Source of the DNA: Paracentrotus lividus
Taxonomy: Eukaryota > Echinodermata > Echinoidea > Camarodonta > Echinidae
Reading direction: 5' to 3'
DNA length: 64,000 bases
NCBI GenBank assembly: GCA_940671915.1
Contig: CALNVZ010002100.1
Span: forward strand, 8,203,515-8,267,514
Position 1 is the stretch's first letter; each line of letters begins with the position of its first letter. The translations under genes and the position numbers were made by a program. Shown piece by piece: positions 12,901 through 24,400 of the stretch. Under the pieces are notes generated by a model. That model saw only the letters and a program-made list of their open reading frames with translations. It was not told the origin of the DNA and ran no database searches.

Positions 12901-13055
12901 TCTTGACTAAATGAAAATTCAGGGGCTAGTGGGTTCGAATCATCATGGTCCGATTATTATAACTCATTCCTCTTAAAAATAAGAACTCTAATAATGGTTA
13001 TGTGACAGCTTGGGTATGTTGGCTAGCATGCCACTACAAACCAATATAAACTAAA

Positions 13056-13273
13056 TGTAGTATCTCACTTCACCGAGAAGTCTCTGAGAGTCCGCGACGT
13101 ACGAAAACACCCTCACATGTATGATTTTCCCTCGACATAATTATGAGATATTGCGGAGACTCAGAAGACGTCTTTGAGACATCTTGAGACATCTTCGGTA
13201 CTAGTTTCAAAACTGTCACAAACCAGTCTCCAACTAGTCCCAAACTTGTCTCATAGCAAGTGAGATACCACCA
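13056..13273. mobile_element. Diverged foldback of the TATCTCACTT/GAGACGTC family
   Basis: Ends TATCTCACTT / AAGTGAGATA, interior rich in GAGAC/GTCTC words. Related to the element at 17,627-17,964 but more decayed. Lies about 200 bases downstream of the Piccolo stop codon. Confidence 0.6.
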
Positions 13274-13475
13274 TTCAAGCTGACAAAAGAATGTACATGT
13301 AAATCACAATACCGTGTCTATTTTTTACGATCATTGTAAATGTTTAAACATAATAATTGTAGCTATGCAAATCAGCTGCCGTCAACGGAATTCACCAATA
13401 GAGCAAAAGAAATAAGCACTGGGTGAAAAGGCTTGGGCAGCAGACGGCTAGCATACCGCCTGCGTTCTGTAGTTG

Positions 13476-13619
13476 CTAGCTGGGTGCTGAAGTAGACAAG
13501 AGGAGCTTATACCAGCCAACTACTTCACTCTGATCCAGCTTCAGGTCATCTAACCAGATTAATGCTTCACCAATCAAAGTGTTCCGACCAAAACGACCTC
13601 CTGCAGCCCACAAAGACAC
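13476..13619 (-). CDS. PCLO: Piccolo C-terminal exon: end of C2B and stop
   Basis: Reads VSLWAAGGRFGRNTLIGEAL, then IWLDDLKLDQSEVVGWYKLL and LSTSAPS, with TAG at 13,476-13,478. Forty-eight codons in phase 0. The TLIGEA.IWLD..W.KL pattern is that of the last strands of the Piccolo C2B domain. Acceptor ..TTGCAG before 13,619. The same exon at about 22,952-23,094 is broken by indels. Confidence 0.93.
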   Translation of the reverse strand: MSLWAAGGRFGRNTLIGEALIWLDDLKLDQSEVVGWYKLLLSTSAPS

Positions 13620-14277
13620 CTGCAAGGTAAAACAGGAGAAAGTATTTCTTATCATATAAGCTTATTTCAGTCAAAAATAGTCATATGGATTATAAGTTGA
13701 TAGACAATTACTGAAAACACTTTCCCCACGTCATCAGTTTCATTTAGAATAAGTCTTTATGTAACTCTTTACTCTTTCCAAAACAAAATTACGTCAGGAC
13801 CTATATAATTATTTTTAAATATAGCCCTAACAATTTTTAATGTACCGTAGGCCTATTTATCCATTTCGAAAGTGGTTTCAAACGGTTTCAACGTGACAAC
13901 TATGCATAACGGGTAAGAGGTAATATTAAGCCAGATAACGTCACATTGTTTTATGTCGTCCACATAGGCCTTTAATATTTGTTATCTTCAAAATACGACA
14001 AAGCCCTATTAGCTAATTGCTAACGTCGGCAATGTCTGCAACATTATTGTTACCAATAATTTTCTTCAACGTGGTTAAAATCCCAACAGCGGATTTAAAA
14101 ATAGAGGGGCGCAGCCCAAAAATTTGAAAAATGGATCCAAAAATGTTCCGATATATACATTCAATTTATACAGTCAATGAGTGGTTTTCCAAAAAAAAAA
14201 ATATCTATATATATGGAGGTATGCCTGTTTTATACCTGGATACACCTTACATCATTATATTGTATATTGTAACACAC

Positions 14278-14417
14278 CTCAATAGCGATTCCCTTAACAC
14301 TGGTATGATAGACAAAGACCTCGTTGAAGGTGGGATCTTTTTCTTGACGACAAACTCGAGTCTTCTTCTTTGTAATCTTCCTCTCTCCCATCACGACATA
14401 TGATTTCACGTACAGAT
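14278..14417 (-). CDS. PCLO: Piccolo C2B middle exon
   Basis: Reads (D)LYVKSYVVMGERKITKKKTR then VCRQEKDPTFNEVFVYHTS and VKGIAIE. The KKKTRVCR and DP.FNE motifs are characteristic of C2 strands 4-5 in Piccolo. In phase 1, out phase 0 at GAG|GTGTGT. Confidence 0.93.
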
Positions 14418-14946
14418 CTAGACAAGAGGGGAAAACATCACATAATGTTAAAGATAAAAAGCTTATAAAAATACAACATTATAGAGACTTATATGAATCA
14501 ATCAGGGTTTTATTAGTTCCAAAATGCATTTATCAACCATAAGATATAGCAAAACATTTTAATTTACAGATGATGGTGGAATAATTCACAGTTTGTTGCA
14601 CTCCTTTCATTCGCAATCGTCAAAATAACCAACGGTTCACAAATAATGGCATTTATGTTGGGAAGAGCAAGATTTTCTTTATGGGAAATACATTGATAGC
14701 TGTTCGTATAATATGATATTTCACCTGGCCATGCTTAGTAGCTATAATTGTTTGATTATCTTCAGTTTGAAATATTCAGTTTAGTTTCAATATATTGAAT
14801 AAAGCATATTTATGACGACTTATTGGTGCATTTGAGCTGGTGTGTCCCATATTGGTATAAACTTGACACAATTTATTTTTTGTCATATAAGATCTCGCCG
14901 TAATGGGGCTAATTTTCATCTACCCCCGACATGAGCGGAAACGTAC

Positions 14947-15078
14947 CTGGATGGTCCATGGGCTTGCCTTTATGTCTTATCTTTCGACATTGGAAGATCT
15001 GGACATAGAGGTTCTGTCCTTCTGTCTTCAACTCCCGACGAAAGCCAATCTTCATTTCACCAGATATCTCGTACTCTC
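14947..15078 (-). CDS. PCLO: Piccolo C2B first core exon
   Basis: Reads (G)EYEISGEMKIGFRRELKTEG then QNLYVQIFQCRKI and RHKGKPMDHP. GE.KI.....K..G..L.V.I.QCR opens the C2B fold. The loop-1 aspartates needed for calcium binding are not conserved. Donor CCAG|GTACGT after 14,947. Confidence 0.92.
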
Positions 15079-15425
15079 CTGTGACCAATGACATAGAAGA
15101 TCATTATTATCATCATTCTTATGTAATGACTTCAGAAACAATCTGGCAGTTGTATACTTCAATAACATAAATCAATAAATAGATCAGTTTAAAAAAAAAT
15201 CAATAATTCTATCTATTGTTTGGTTAGTTATCTACAATCCATTGATCGCTGTTTATACTTTATTCTGTTGAATATGATGGTGATTTGTCATTTTCCCCAT
15301 CTTCTTTATCTCCCTTCCATTCTGATCTCACCCTCTCTGAAATACTTTACATAAAACCTTAAAGTCAATTGTAAAACAAGCATGTCTCACTCATGACACA
15401 TTTTGAAATGCTAATTACTGCTTAC

Positions 15426-15452
15426 CTCTTAACAGTATGAGATCGACTTGTC
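15426..15452 (-). CDS. PCLO: Piccolo 27-base microexon
   Basis: Encodes the bridge (R)QVDLILLR between the linker and C2B. Flanked by ..TTTTTTTTTTCAG and G|GTAAGC. It keeps the phase (1 in, 1 out), so skipping removes nine residues without a frameshift. Confidence 0.8.
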
Positions 15453-15888
15453 CTGAAAAAAAAAATATACAGAAAATGCATAAAGGTGTGAATGAGCAAC
15501 AGACTTGAGCAATTATACATTCGAAAAATAAAGACAGCTTTGGGGAGGTATGAAATTCATTCATAAACATAGTAAACAATACAATAATGGAAGGTATATC
15601 AATATAACTAACAGGAAAGGAGAGACAATAACGTAGAAAATATAATATAGGTTTTGCTGATCAATTCCCACGTATATCATTCAAATTCATTTAAAGATCG
15701 TTTGATTATTTGTTTATCTTCGAGATCTTTATTATTTTGTTTTTGAATTCCATATACCTACACCTGTTTCAGGAAACATAATTGAGAGTGTTCCATGTTT
15801 AATGTCAGTAGGCATTTACAGCTGAATTAGAAGATAACAGGAATAAGAAATTGACAAATATTTTGTTTGAATAACATTACTGACTCAC

Positions 15889-16052
15889 TCGGCATTTCTG
15901 GGTCGACCACCTGACCAGGACCAAGATCACCACGAGCCAACCTCGTTACCAGGGTTGCTTTCATTTGACTCTTCATGGGAAGTTCTTGAGCACTTTCAAT
16001 CAACGACTGGTGAGGAGGTGGGGTCTTCTGCTTTTCTATCCATGGCGAATAT
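15889..16052 (-). CDS. PCLO: Piccolo linker exon just before C2B
   Basis: Reads YSPWIEKQKTPPPHQSLIES, then AQELPMKSQMKATLVTRLAR and GDLGPGQVVDPEMP. Polar linker with no known fold. Donor CCGA|GTGAGT, acceptor ..TTTCAG. Phases fit both neighbours. Confidence 0.87.
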
Positions 16053-16326
16053 CTGAAATAAGGTATTAAATAAATTTCATGTGAATCACTTGTGACGTGT
16101 TCAAACTAAAGTTATGTTGGTTTAAATCAAGTGAAGGCGTCATGAATAGAGATAGAGAGACAGACAGACAGACAGGCAGAGAGAAACAGAAAGAAAGCAG
16201 GAGGAACAGTAGACCACAACATTCTGATAAAGATACCAACATGCATAATAAAATGCATGATATTGTATGTTTTTATCAAATTCAATAATTAATTATCACA
16301 AAATGTAAATTTCTTTTGTTTCTTAC

Positions 16327-16414
16327 CTGTCGACCTCTGCCGTCATCTTGTGATTTTGAATGTTCTTCTCCGTAATCTCTGGGTTTTCTGTAATGCCTAT
16401 TTCAGTTACAGATT
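16327..16414 (-). CDS. PCLO: Piccolo linker exon
   Basis: Reads SVTEIGITENPEITEKNIQN then HKMTAEVD(R). Acceptor ..AATTTCAG, donor ACAG|GTAAGA. Needs a one-base carry-over from the previous exon, which the exon at 31,838-31,940 does not supply directly. Confidence 0.8.
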
Positions 16415-16735
16415 CTGAAATTAAAGATCAAAGAATCGATGCTAAAAACATACTTTAAAACATTGATTACAAATTCTTTAAAGGGCCTGCTGAGATCGGG
16501 CAACGGACGTTTTATATGCCCCCCCCCAAAAAAAAATTCCAAAACACTCATTTTCTTTCTGTAAAGAAGCCATGTGCATGGCGTATACCTGTCTTGTCAA
16601 CATAATTCATGCCAATATTTTGATGGCAAACGTTGATGATTTGATTTAGAAACTGAATACTATTGTTTTTATTTTACCTCTCTGCTAATGAATTTATTCA
16701 ATGCTTATAATTAAGCGACCAGGATACCGTGCGGC

Positions 16736-16880
16736 TTAAGCCCGTCTCACACTGTGCGATTTTTCAAGCGATAGCTTGCGATGCGATGCAAAGCGATGCA
16801 AAGCGATATCGCGAGCTATCGCTTGCTACCACAGGGCCTGCGATGGTTTGTCTCACACTGTGCGATCGTAGCTGCGATGG
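16736..16880. mobile_element. TTAA-flanked element end rich in GCGAT words
   Basis: Begins at a TTAA followed by GCCCGTCTCACACTGTGCGA, then a run of AGCGATGCGATG-like words and a second direct TCTCACACTGTGCGAT. The same terminus, inverted and ending in TTAA, occurs at 34,281-34,304. TTAA targets suggest a piggyBac-type relationship. The right end of this copy was not found. Confidence 0.55.
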
Positions 16881-16984
16881 TAGCATTTGCGCATGCGTAC
16901 TTCATTACTGATCAATTATATAAACTGACAGACGTAAGCAAAAATAATACTAATCATTTAACTCCTCTTTTTTTTCGCTCTCTC

Positions 16985-17249
16985 ACATAATTTTTAAAAA
17001 ACTTGTTTGTTTTCTAGCTTATTTGGTTTTTCCTTCACGAAGACCTATTTTTTTTTTAAATATTTCCTTCTACTTTCTCCCGCTTTATCACTAGCCGTCT
17101 TCCTCTCCGACACCTTAAGCCAATCCATTTACCTTTAATAAACCATTCTCTCCAACCCTATTTCTCTCTCTCTCTCATTACCGTAAGTTTTTTTTTTTCA
17201 ATCCGCCTTTTCCTTTGCTCTATCAATACTTGTCTTTCAAAGAAAAAGC

Positions 17250-17283
<34 letters not shown>

Positions 17284-17600
17284 CATTAATGAAGAATTTC
17301 ACAGACGACCGATGACATGGACAGAGAGACAAAGAAAATAATTGGCCAAGAGACATTGAAATATCAATGTTCTGTTTTATTCACTTTACACTTTCCTCCC
17401 TTCTTTGATTTTTTCAATTCATAAATACTTTCTTTATATTTTCCAGTATATTGTTTTTATTATTCATCTAGACAGGTATTCATTAGTCATTTCTGTCTCT
17501 CTCAATCTTCTCCATTTTCCGTTTAGTTTTACCCGCTTTTATAACTTTATTCCTTTCTTTCTTTTTTCTTCTGTGGTAACGGTTCATGTTTTTGTTTTAA
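16985..17600. other. Intronic pyrimidine-rich stretch with a GA tract
   Basis: Intron upstream of the exon at 16,327-16,414. Long CT-rich runs, a (GA)n tract at 17,248-17,273 followed by a G run. No exon recognised. Confidence 0.5.
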
Positions 17601-17626
17601 TTCCGTTTTTCTGTCTCCCATTGCTA

Positions 17627-17964
17627 GGGTGCTATCTCACTTCGCGGAGACGTCTCCGCGACAGAATAAATAATCCGTCTCCGCGACGGATAAAAGTATT
17701 AGAGACGTCTCCGAGGACGTCTCCGCGACAATTTATATATAAAAAAATAAATCTGAATTAGTCCCAAATCCGTCTCCGATATTCAGAGACGCCCCCAAAT
17801 CCTTCTCGGAGACGTCTCCTGTTTCCGGAGACGATTTGGGAACACTTCAGACTTATTCATAAATTTTGCGGAGACGTCTCGGAGACGTCTCTAATAATTT
17901 TATCCGTCGCGGAGACCGATTTTATTCTGTCGCGCGAGACTCTCCGCAAAGTGAGATAGCACCC
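17627..17964. mobile_element. CpG-rich palindromic MITE with GAGACGTC words
   Basis: Starts GGGTGCTATCTCACTTCGCG and ends in its complement. Arms are about 150 bases and contain repeated GAGACGTCTC. The flanks show CTA on both sides, a possible 3-bp target duplication as in PIF/Harbinger elements. The copy at 27,227-27,553 is its counterpart in the repeated segment. Confidence 0.75.
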
Positions 17965-18439
17965 CTAACATATTTCACCCCGCTCTCTAAATATAATTTC
18001 TATTTCTCTTTAACCAACTTTTGATTACTTCTCTGTCACTCTCTCTCTCGCTCCCCCCCCCTCTCTCTCTTCCCTAATAGTTTTCTCTCCCTCCATCTAC
18101 CTTTATTCCTTTTATCACCTGACTGTTTCATTTTCAGATATGTCTCATTATTTAGAAATATTTAGATATTATACCCATATTCTAAGAATTAGTTTCTGTC
18201 GTGTGTGGATTAGATACACTGTAAAAAAAAAATACAGCAAAGTGATGTCAGTAGAGTTGCCATACAAAAATGTAATTTAAAAAACAGTTTTGTTGTAAAT
18301 TTCTCCTCTAAGAATTAATGAAAGAGAAGGGGGAAAAAAATCATTAGATTTCTACAGCAATGCATGATAGGTTAAAACGGAACAAATGTGTTACTCCTGA
18401 TGTATATTTTGTATTTCTCACGTAGTTATTTGCAGGATA

Positions 18440-18464
18440 NNNNNNNNNNNNNNNNNNNNNNNNN
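18440..18464. other. Assembly gap (25 N)
   Basis: Exactly 25 undetermined bases. Sequence before it is the end of the first copy of the 9.4 kb segment, inside a CACTGTAAAAA-type element. Sequence after it restarts at the equivalent of about 9,026. Confidence 0.99.
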
Positions 18465-21400
18465 GGACCATTTTTTTAAATTATGCAATAGACATTGTTC
18501 AACAGCTTCGATTTCCTATACCTTTGATATATATGTTTTGATTACTATAATAGTTCATTTGCTGAAAAATTCATTTCTGTTGCAATTTGTGGTGGGTTTG
18601 CCCTTTTTCCCCCCCCTTCTTTACTGGCTAACATGGGTTCATGTATCAAGGAAATGGCCAATTATCAAAATAGCCTATAGCCACATTATTTTGTAAAGAT
18701 AATTTTTTTTAAAGTTTCATTTTGGAAACTCTTTTCACAGAGCGAAGGTGGAGGAGTCTGTTTACCGTTTTCAAATACTCGCTAGAATCATTGGCATGCG
18801 ATTTCGCTATTGAATTTCTAGTTAACGGTAAGCGGGAACATACACTAAATGAAAAGACATATAAAATATTAAAATGGAAAAAAAATGATAATTCACAATC
18901 AATTCTGTGCTCTTCTTCCTCTCTCTCTCTCTCTCTCTCCCTCTCTCGCTTCCCCTCTCTCTCCTCGATATTTTTTGTATTCCATATTCCAAAAACAAGC
19001 AAACAAATAAAATTTCTCCTCATCTCTCGATCAGTCCTACCCCAGCTAGATACACGTAATCATGAGGTATTCAAGGTTGTAAGTTTTGATGTGAGATTTT
19101 GTCCCGTATCTCAAAATTTAAGCTAGCTAAGTCTGTGGTTTAACTATGGCTTACTAAAAGGAATCAATCTGTTCTATTTTTTGCATGTTCCGATATCACC
19201 TTGACTGAATTCTGGAATTGTGTTTTATTTTTAAAGGAAATTTTGTACTTTATCATTCCCAAGCGGTTTAATAGTTTCACTACCAGAAAATTATGATGAA
19301 TTGAACATCCACTTTCGGGATCGAGTCCCTTTTAGGCAAGCCCATAGTTAAACCACAGATAAGCAAGGCTTAAAGTTAGGCGGTTTTAAGAATACAGGCC
19401 TGGTTAAATAGAAAAGGCTGTATTGGGACAAGGGTTGAAATGCAATGTATATTTTTTATAAAACAATGCAGGTGAAGTTGCAATTTATTTGGTTTCCGTC
19501 GAACCTTGATAATCAGCAAGTGGCTAAAAGCCTATTGGCCTAAATAAATAAACAGTTGTAAAATATTAGCATGATGGGGTCTCCTTTGACGGATCACTAG
19601 GATGGGAAAAAAAAATGTCTGATTAAGGATCAAACAACGTTTTTATCTGGAGGTGGTTTAAGACATTCTCGCTACTGATGAAGCAGATTTAGCCTATAAA
19701 AAATAACCAAATCAGTTTGCTCTAAATAATCTTATAAACGAGGAATTCATATTATTCTTAATGTATCATTATAATCATGAAAGTCGCCCCATTTTCAGAT
19801 GTTTTGCCCCCCCCCCTTCCTCCCCCTAACAGGGAAGTGATCAATCAAACATGATTTTACTACCAATCCAGACATTACAATGTTTTTTTTTTTAAAAAAG
19901 TGCCTTGTATTTTTACAGCTAAATGGAGTTAACAGTCGCCATAAACTCGGAGCTAAGAAAAACGGTTTCTTGTTTCAAAAAATTTATCAGAGAGATGCAA
20001 AAAGAATCGTCAGAATTGCTGTATAGCGTTTACGGGTATTATATCTACAAAACTAAAAAATGTTTAAATTCTGATCGTATATTTGCATCTCTCACTTAAA
20101 TATTTGTAAGGAGAAAATAACAACCATTTTGTGATTTACATCTGAATATAATGGCAACTCTTGCTGACGCCATTATGTTGATACATATATCATATATATA
20201 CATATTTAAAAAAAAAAAAATATATATATATATATATTCACAAAAGTGAAGTAACTTAGACACAGATCCAACTTGATTTTTTTTCGTTTTGTCTCTGTAT
20301 TTTTGCATTCATCAAAGTACAAAGGGTAGATTTACGTTAGGTTAATATCACAATATTCTCAATAATTTATAGCATTCACAATGTGTACAATCACATGAAA
20401 AGATTGACATGATATAATATTTATTTTACATAAGTTACGACCTACTATTTTACAGTTGTACAATGACTGAAAAAGAATTTATAGATCTGAATTATATTAT
20501 ATTTTATAGAACGATATATATTTTGAACATGATATAATAAATATTATTATGTGATATCCGAAGTGTACATTGGTTTTGTTATGATTCATTTCATTGTCAA
20601 ATATGAAATTCAACAGAATAAATTCGGGAAAGAGCACCATCCTTAAGAATAGATATTTTTAAACCGAATAATTTCGTCAATTGATGAACAACGATAATGT
20701 CCTATTTACACGTATTAATAGAACATTGATGTATTGCACAAACAAAATTGCTGTCATTTAATAAAATATTTACAAACACCTACCAATAACTTGATTAATT
20801 TACCACAATATACGAACGATAACATTTATATAAAAAATGTATTTTCTACTATTAAATCTTTATAGAAGAAACAGACAGTCAGAAGAATGACATTAGTGGT
20901 ATGTTGTGCTTAATACTAATTAATCACACCATGGTTCGAAATCCATTTAGTACGTTTGTCAACCACCACTTTAATTCACTCAAAGAATGAAGTAATCTCT
21001 TTCGTGAACTCAGGTTCTATTCGACCGAAATAGCTTTACCCGATATTTTTAACATTATCTTCGTTTAAAACTATATGCAGATAATTAAAACCTTAAAACA
21101 ACAGTGATTAGACCAAAAACGAAGTATCTTGAGTTTTAATGTTGAAATTAAAGATTGAACATTGGCCCATAGTTCAATGCTTCAATTCATCCCTGTTCTT
21201 TAGTTACTCGGCACCGATTAAAAAAAAAAAAGTGCCACAACAGACTGAAAAAGAAACGAGTAAATATTGTTTAAAAACGCAAGAAACGTTGAAGAAGATC
21301 GTCTTTTGAAAATAAATATAAGTAGCTGCTTTACAGAAACAATTTGCCGAAAGCGTTACATTTCGTCAATTATTCCTATTACCATTTTTACAATTAAAAA

Positions 21401-24400
21401 GCATTTCATTTTTTGTACGTTATGATGTCATTTCAATACGAGAATACAAAAAATGGTAACCAGGGCTAAGGTAAATAAAAAGAAGAAAACAAACAATAAA
21501 TGTTTTTTAGCAGAGGTAGATACATAAATATGACGTACAAAAGTGAGCAAATAAATTGATTCAAATATTGTTACCATTTTAATATCATTAGAACTCCAAT
21601 AACAATACCATGAATACTTTGAATAGGCACATCGGTTATGATGGGCAATCATTTAAATTTAAGAATAACAAATTGAAATTAAATAAATGGCATTCATAAA
21701 TGTCAAGATTTAAAAGTGATTGATGTGTTCAACTATCTGGATTTTCTTTAATACTAAGCATCACAAATCAGCAGCTGGTTGTAATAGTGCGAGTTACATA
21801 CTGGTTACATTAAACAGGCTCTTTTGTAGACCAGCCTTAAACAATAAACTAAATAAAGACCAGTCTAGCTTCTATTATTTGCACTCTTCTTTGTTAGGAA
21901 AGAAAGCCGGTACACAGTTTTTTGAACTTGATGCTTTTATTTATTTTATTTTAGAGATTTCATCACAATATATCATTATGACATCTATGTAGAAATTAAA
22001 GGAAAATATTTCTTCTATGCTCAAAATTTATCCCTTGCCATTAATATTTGTTGTTGGCCTCCAAGCGACTTTCAGTTAGAAGAATGTTTAAAAATGAAAT
22101 ATGCATGGCTAATAAAGGTTGGATTAAATAATCTTGAGTACAAATGAAAACATGTGGACAAGCAAAAAGAGTTCGGTTGGTTTAAATTATTGTAAATAAG
22201 GTATTATTCTTCTGGGGGAAACCACTGATCTCTACTAGAGATCAGTGGGGGAAACTTGAGAGTCGAATAATATTAAGCAGAAAACCTAGCATGGTATATA
22301 AAATACAATGTGATTTATATCAATAGAGTGTGAACAATGGACATTAATGAGATGAACGAGGTTTATAATCTTGACTAAATGAAAATTTTCAGGGTAGTGG
22401 CGTTCGAATCATCATTGGTCCGATTATTATTAACTCATTCCTTCTTAAAAATAAGAACTCTAATAATGGTTAGTGTGACAGCTTGGGTATTTGGCTAGCA
22501 TGCACTTACAAAACCAATATAAACTAAATGTAGCTATCTTCACTTCACCGAGAAGTTCTGAGAGTCCGCGGACGTACGAAAAACACCCTCACATGTATGA
22601 TTTTCCTGACATAATATGAATATTGCGGAACTCAGAAGACCGTCTTTGGAACATCTTGAGACATCTTCGCGTACTAGTTTCAAAACTGTCACAACCAGTC
22701 TCAACTAGTCCCAAAACTTGTCTCATGCCAGTGAGATACCACCATTCAAAGCTGACAAAAGAATGTACATGTAAATCACAATTACCGTGTCTATTTTTTA
22801 CGATCATTGTAAATGTTTAAACATAATAATTGTAGCTATGGGCAAATCAGCTGCCGTCAACGGAATTTCACCAATAGAGCAAAAGAAATAAGCACTGGGT
22901 GAAAAGGCTTGGGCAAGCAGACGCTAGCATACCGCCTGCGTTCTGTAGTTGCTAGCTGGGTGCTGAATTAGACAAGAGGAGCTTTATACCAGCCACTACT
23001 TCACTCTGATCCAGCTTCAGGTCATCTAACCAGATTATGCTTCACCAATCAAAGTGTTCCGACCACAACACCTCCTGCAAGGCCCACAAAGACACCTTGC
23101 AAGGTAAAATACAGGAGAAAGTATCTTATCATATAGCCTTATTTCAGTCAATAGTCATATGGATTAATAAGTTGTAGACAATTACTTGAAAACACTTTCC
23201 CCCGTCATCAGTTTTCATTAGAATAAGTTCTTTATGTACTCTTTACTCTTTTCCAAAACAAAATTACTGTCAGGACCTATATAATTATTTTAAATATAGC
23301 CCATAACAATTTTTAATGTTACCGTAGCCTAGTTATCCATTCGAAAGTGGTTTCAAACGGTTTCAACGTGACAACTATGCATAACAGGTAAGAGGTAATA
23401 TTAAGCCGCATAAACGTCACATTGTTTTATGGTCGTCCACATAGGCCTTTAATATTTTGTTATCTCAAAATACGACAAGCCCTATTAGCTAATTGCTAAC
23501 GTCGGCAATGTCTGCAACATTATTGTACCAATAATTTTTCAACGTGTTAAAATCCCAACAGCGGATTTAAAAAATAGAGGGGCGCAGCCCAAAAATTTGA
23601 AAAATGGATCAAAAAATGTTCACGATACTCATTCATTTATACAGTCAATGAGTGGTTTCCATCAGAAAAAAATACTCTATATATTATTGTTAGGAATATC
23701 GCTGCTTTGAGATATCACCTTGGCATCACACACAATCATTCATACTAACTTTGTATTACTGCTAACACAACCTCAATAGCGATTCCCTTTCAACACTGTT
23801 GGTTGAGTATGACAAAGACCTCGTATCGAGAGGGGGATGCTTATTTCTTGAATGACAACCGACATCTAGAATTCTACCTTGTAATCTTATCACTCTCTAG
23901 CCCCATCACGACAATAATTTCACGGTAACGTAATCTCAGAGGACAATGAGGACGAAAGACTATCAAGCAAATTAAGAAAAGCTTATTAAAAATACCAACA
24001 TTATAGAGATTACTTTAATCACAGTAACAGGGTTTTATTAGGTATCAAGATGCTGATTATTCATGCGCATAAGATGATATAGCTAAACACATTATTAGAT
24101 TTACAGATGATGGTGGATATGATTCACAGTTTCTGTTGCACTGCCTTCATCGCATATCAGTCCAAAATAACCACGTTTCACAAATAATCCGGCAATTTAT
24201 GTTGGAACGAGCAAGATTTTCTTTTATGGAGAAAATACATTGATAGCCGTGGATTCGTATTGACATGATAGAGTATCTTCACACCTGGCACTGCTTAGTA
24301 GCTATTGTTATGTATTATTCTTCAGTTTTGAAATATTCAGTTATATTCAATATATTGAATTTAAAGCATATTTTATACAGACTCTCCCATTGGTGCATTA

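Larger units (their letters stand above)
6894..13475. other. Intergenic region between the two genes
   Basis: Upstream of the ABCD start and downstream of the Piccolo stop. No exon recognised. It holds the large palindrome at 7,937-8,378, a TC microsatellite at about 9,476-9,523, a foldback element at 9,665-9,961, TA-rich runs at 10,749-10,802, a B-box-like motif near 11,497 and foldbacks at 12,753-12,782 and 13,056-13,273. On the minus strand AATAAA-type polyadenylation hexamers occur about 0.9-1.0 kb after the Piccolo stop (near 12,479-12,492 and 12,566), so a 3' UTR of about 1 kb is plausible. The part from about 9,026 on recurs after 18,465. Confidence 0.6.
9026..18439. repeat. First copy of a 9.4 kb segment repeated at 18,465-28,022
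   Basis: Every landmark of this segment recurs in the same order and orientation after the 25-N gap: the GAGCGAAGGTGGAG stretch, the TC tract, foldback 9,665-9,961, TA run, exons 13,476-16,414, foldback 17,627-17,964 and the start of the CACTGTAAAAA element at 18,216. This copy carries intact exon frames. Confidence 0.9.

Noticed and set aside
16097..17761. Open frames of 60-118 codons around 16.1-17.8 kb
   Set aside because: They are translations of GA/CT tracts and of the GAGACGTC foldback.
18722..19126. 134-codon plus-strand open frame at the start of the second segment copy
   Set aside because: It exists only through indels in the noisy copy; the matching region at about 9,280-9,690 is not open in the same way, and much of it translates a TC microsatellite.
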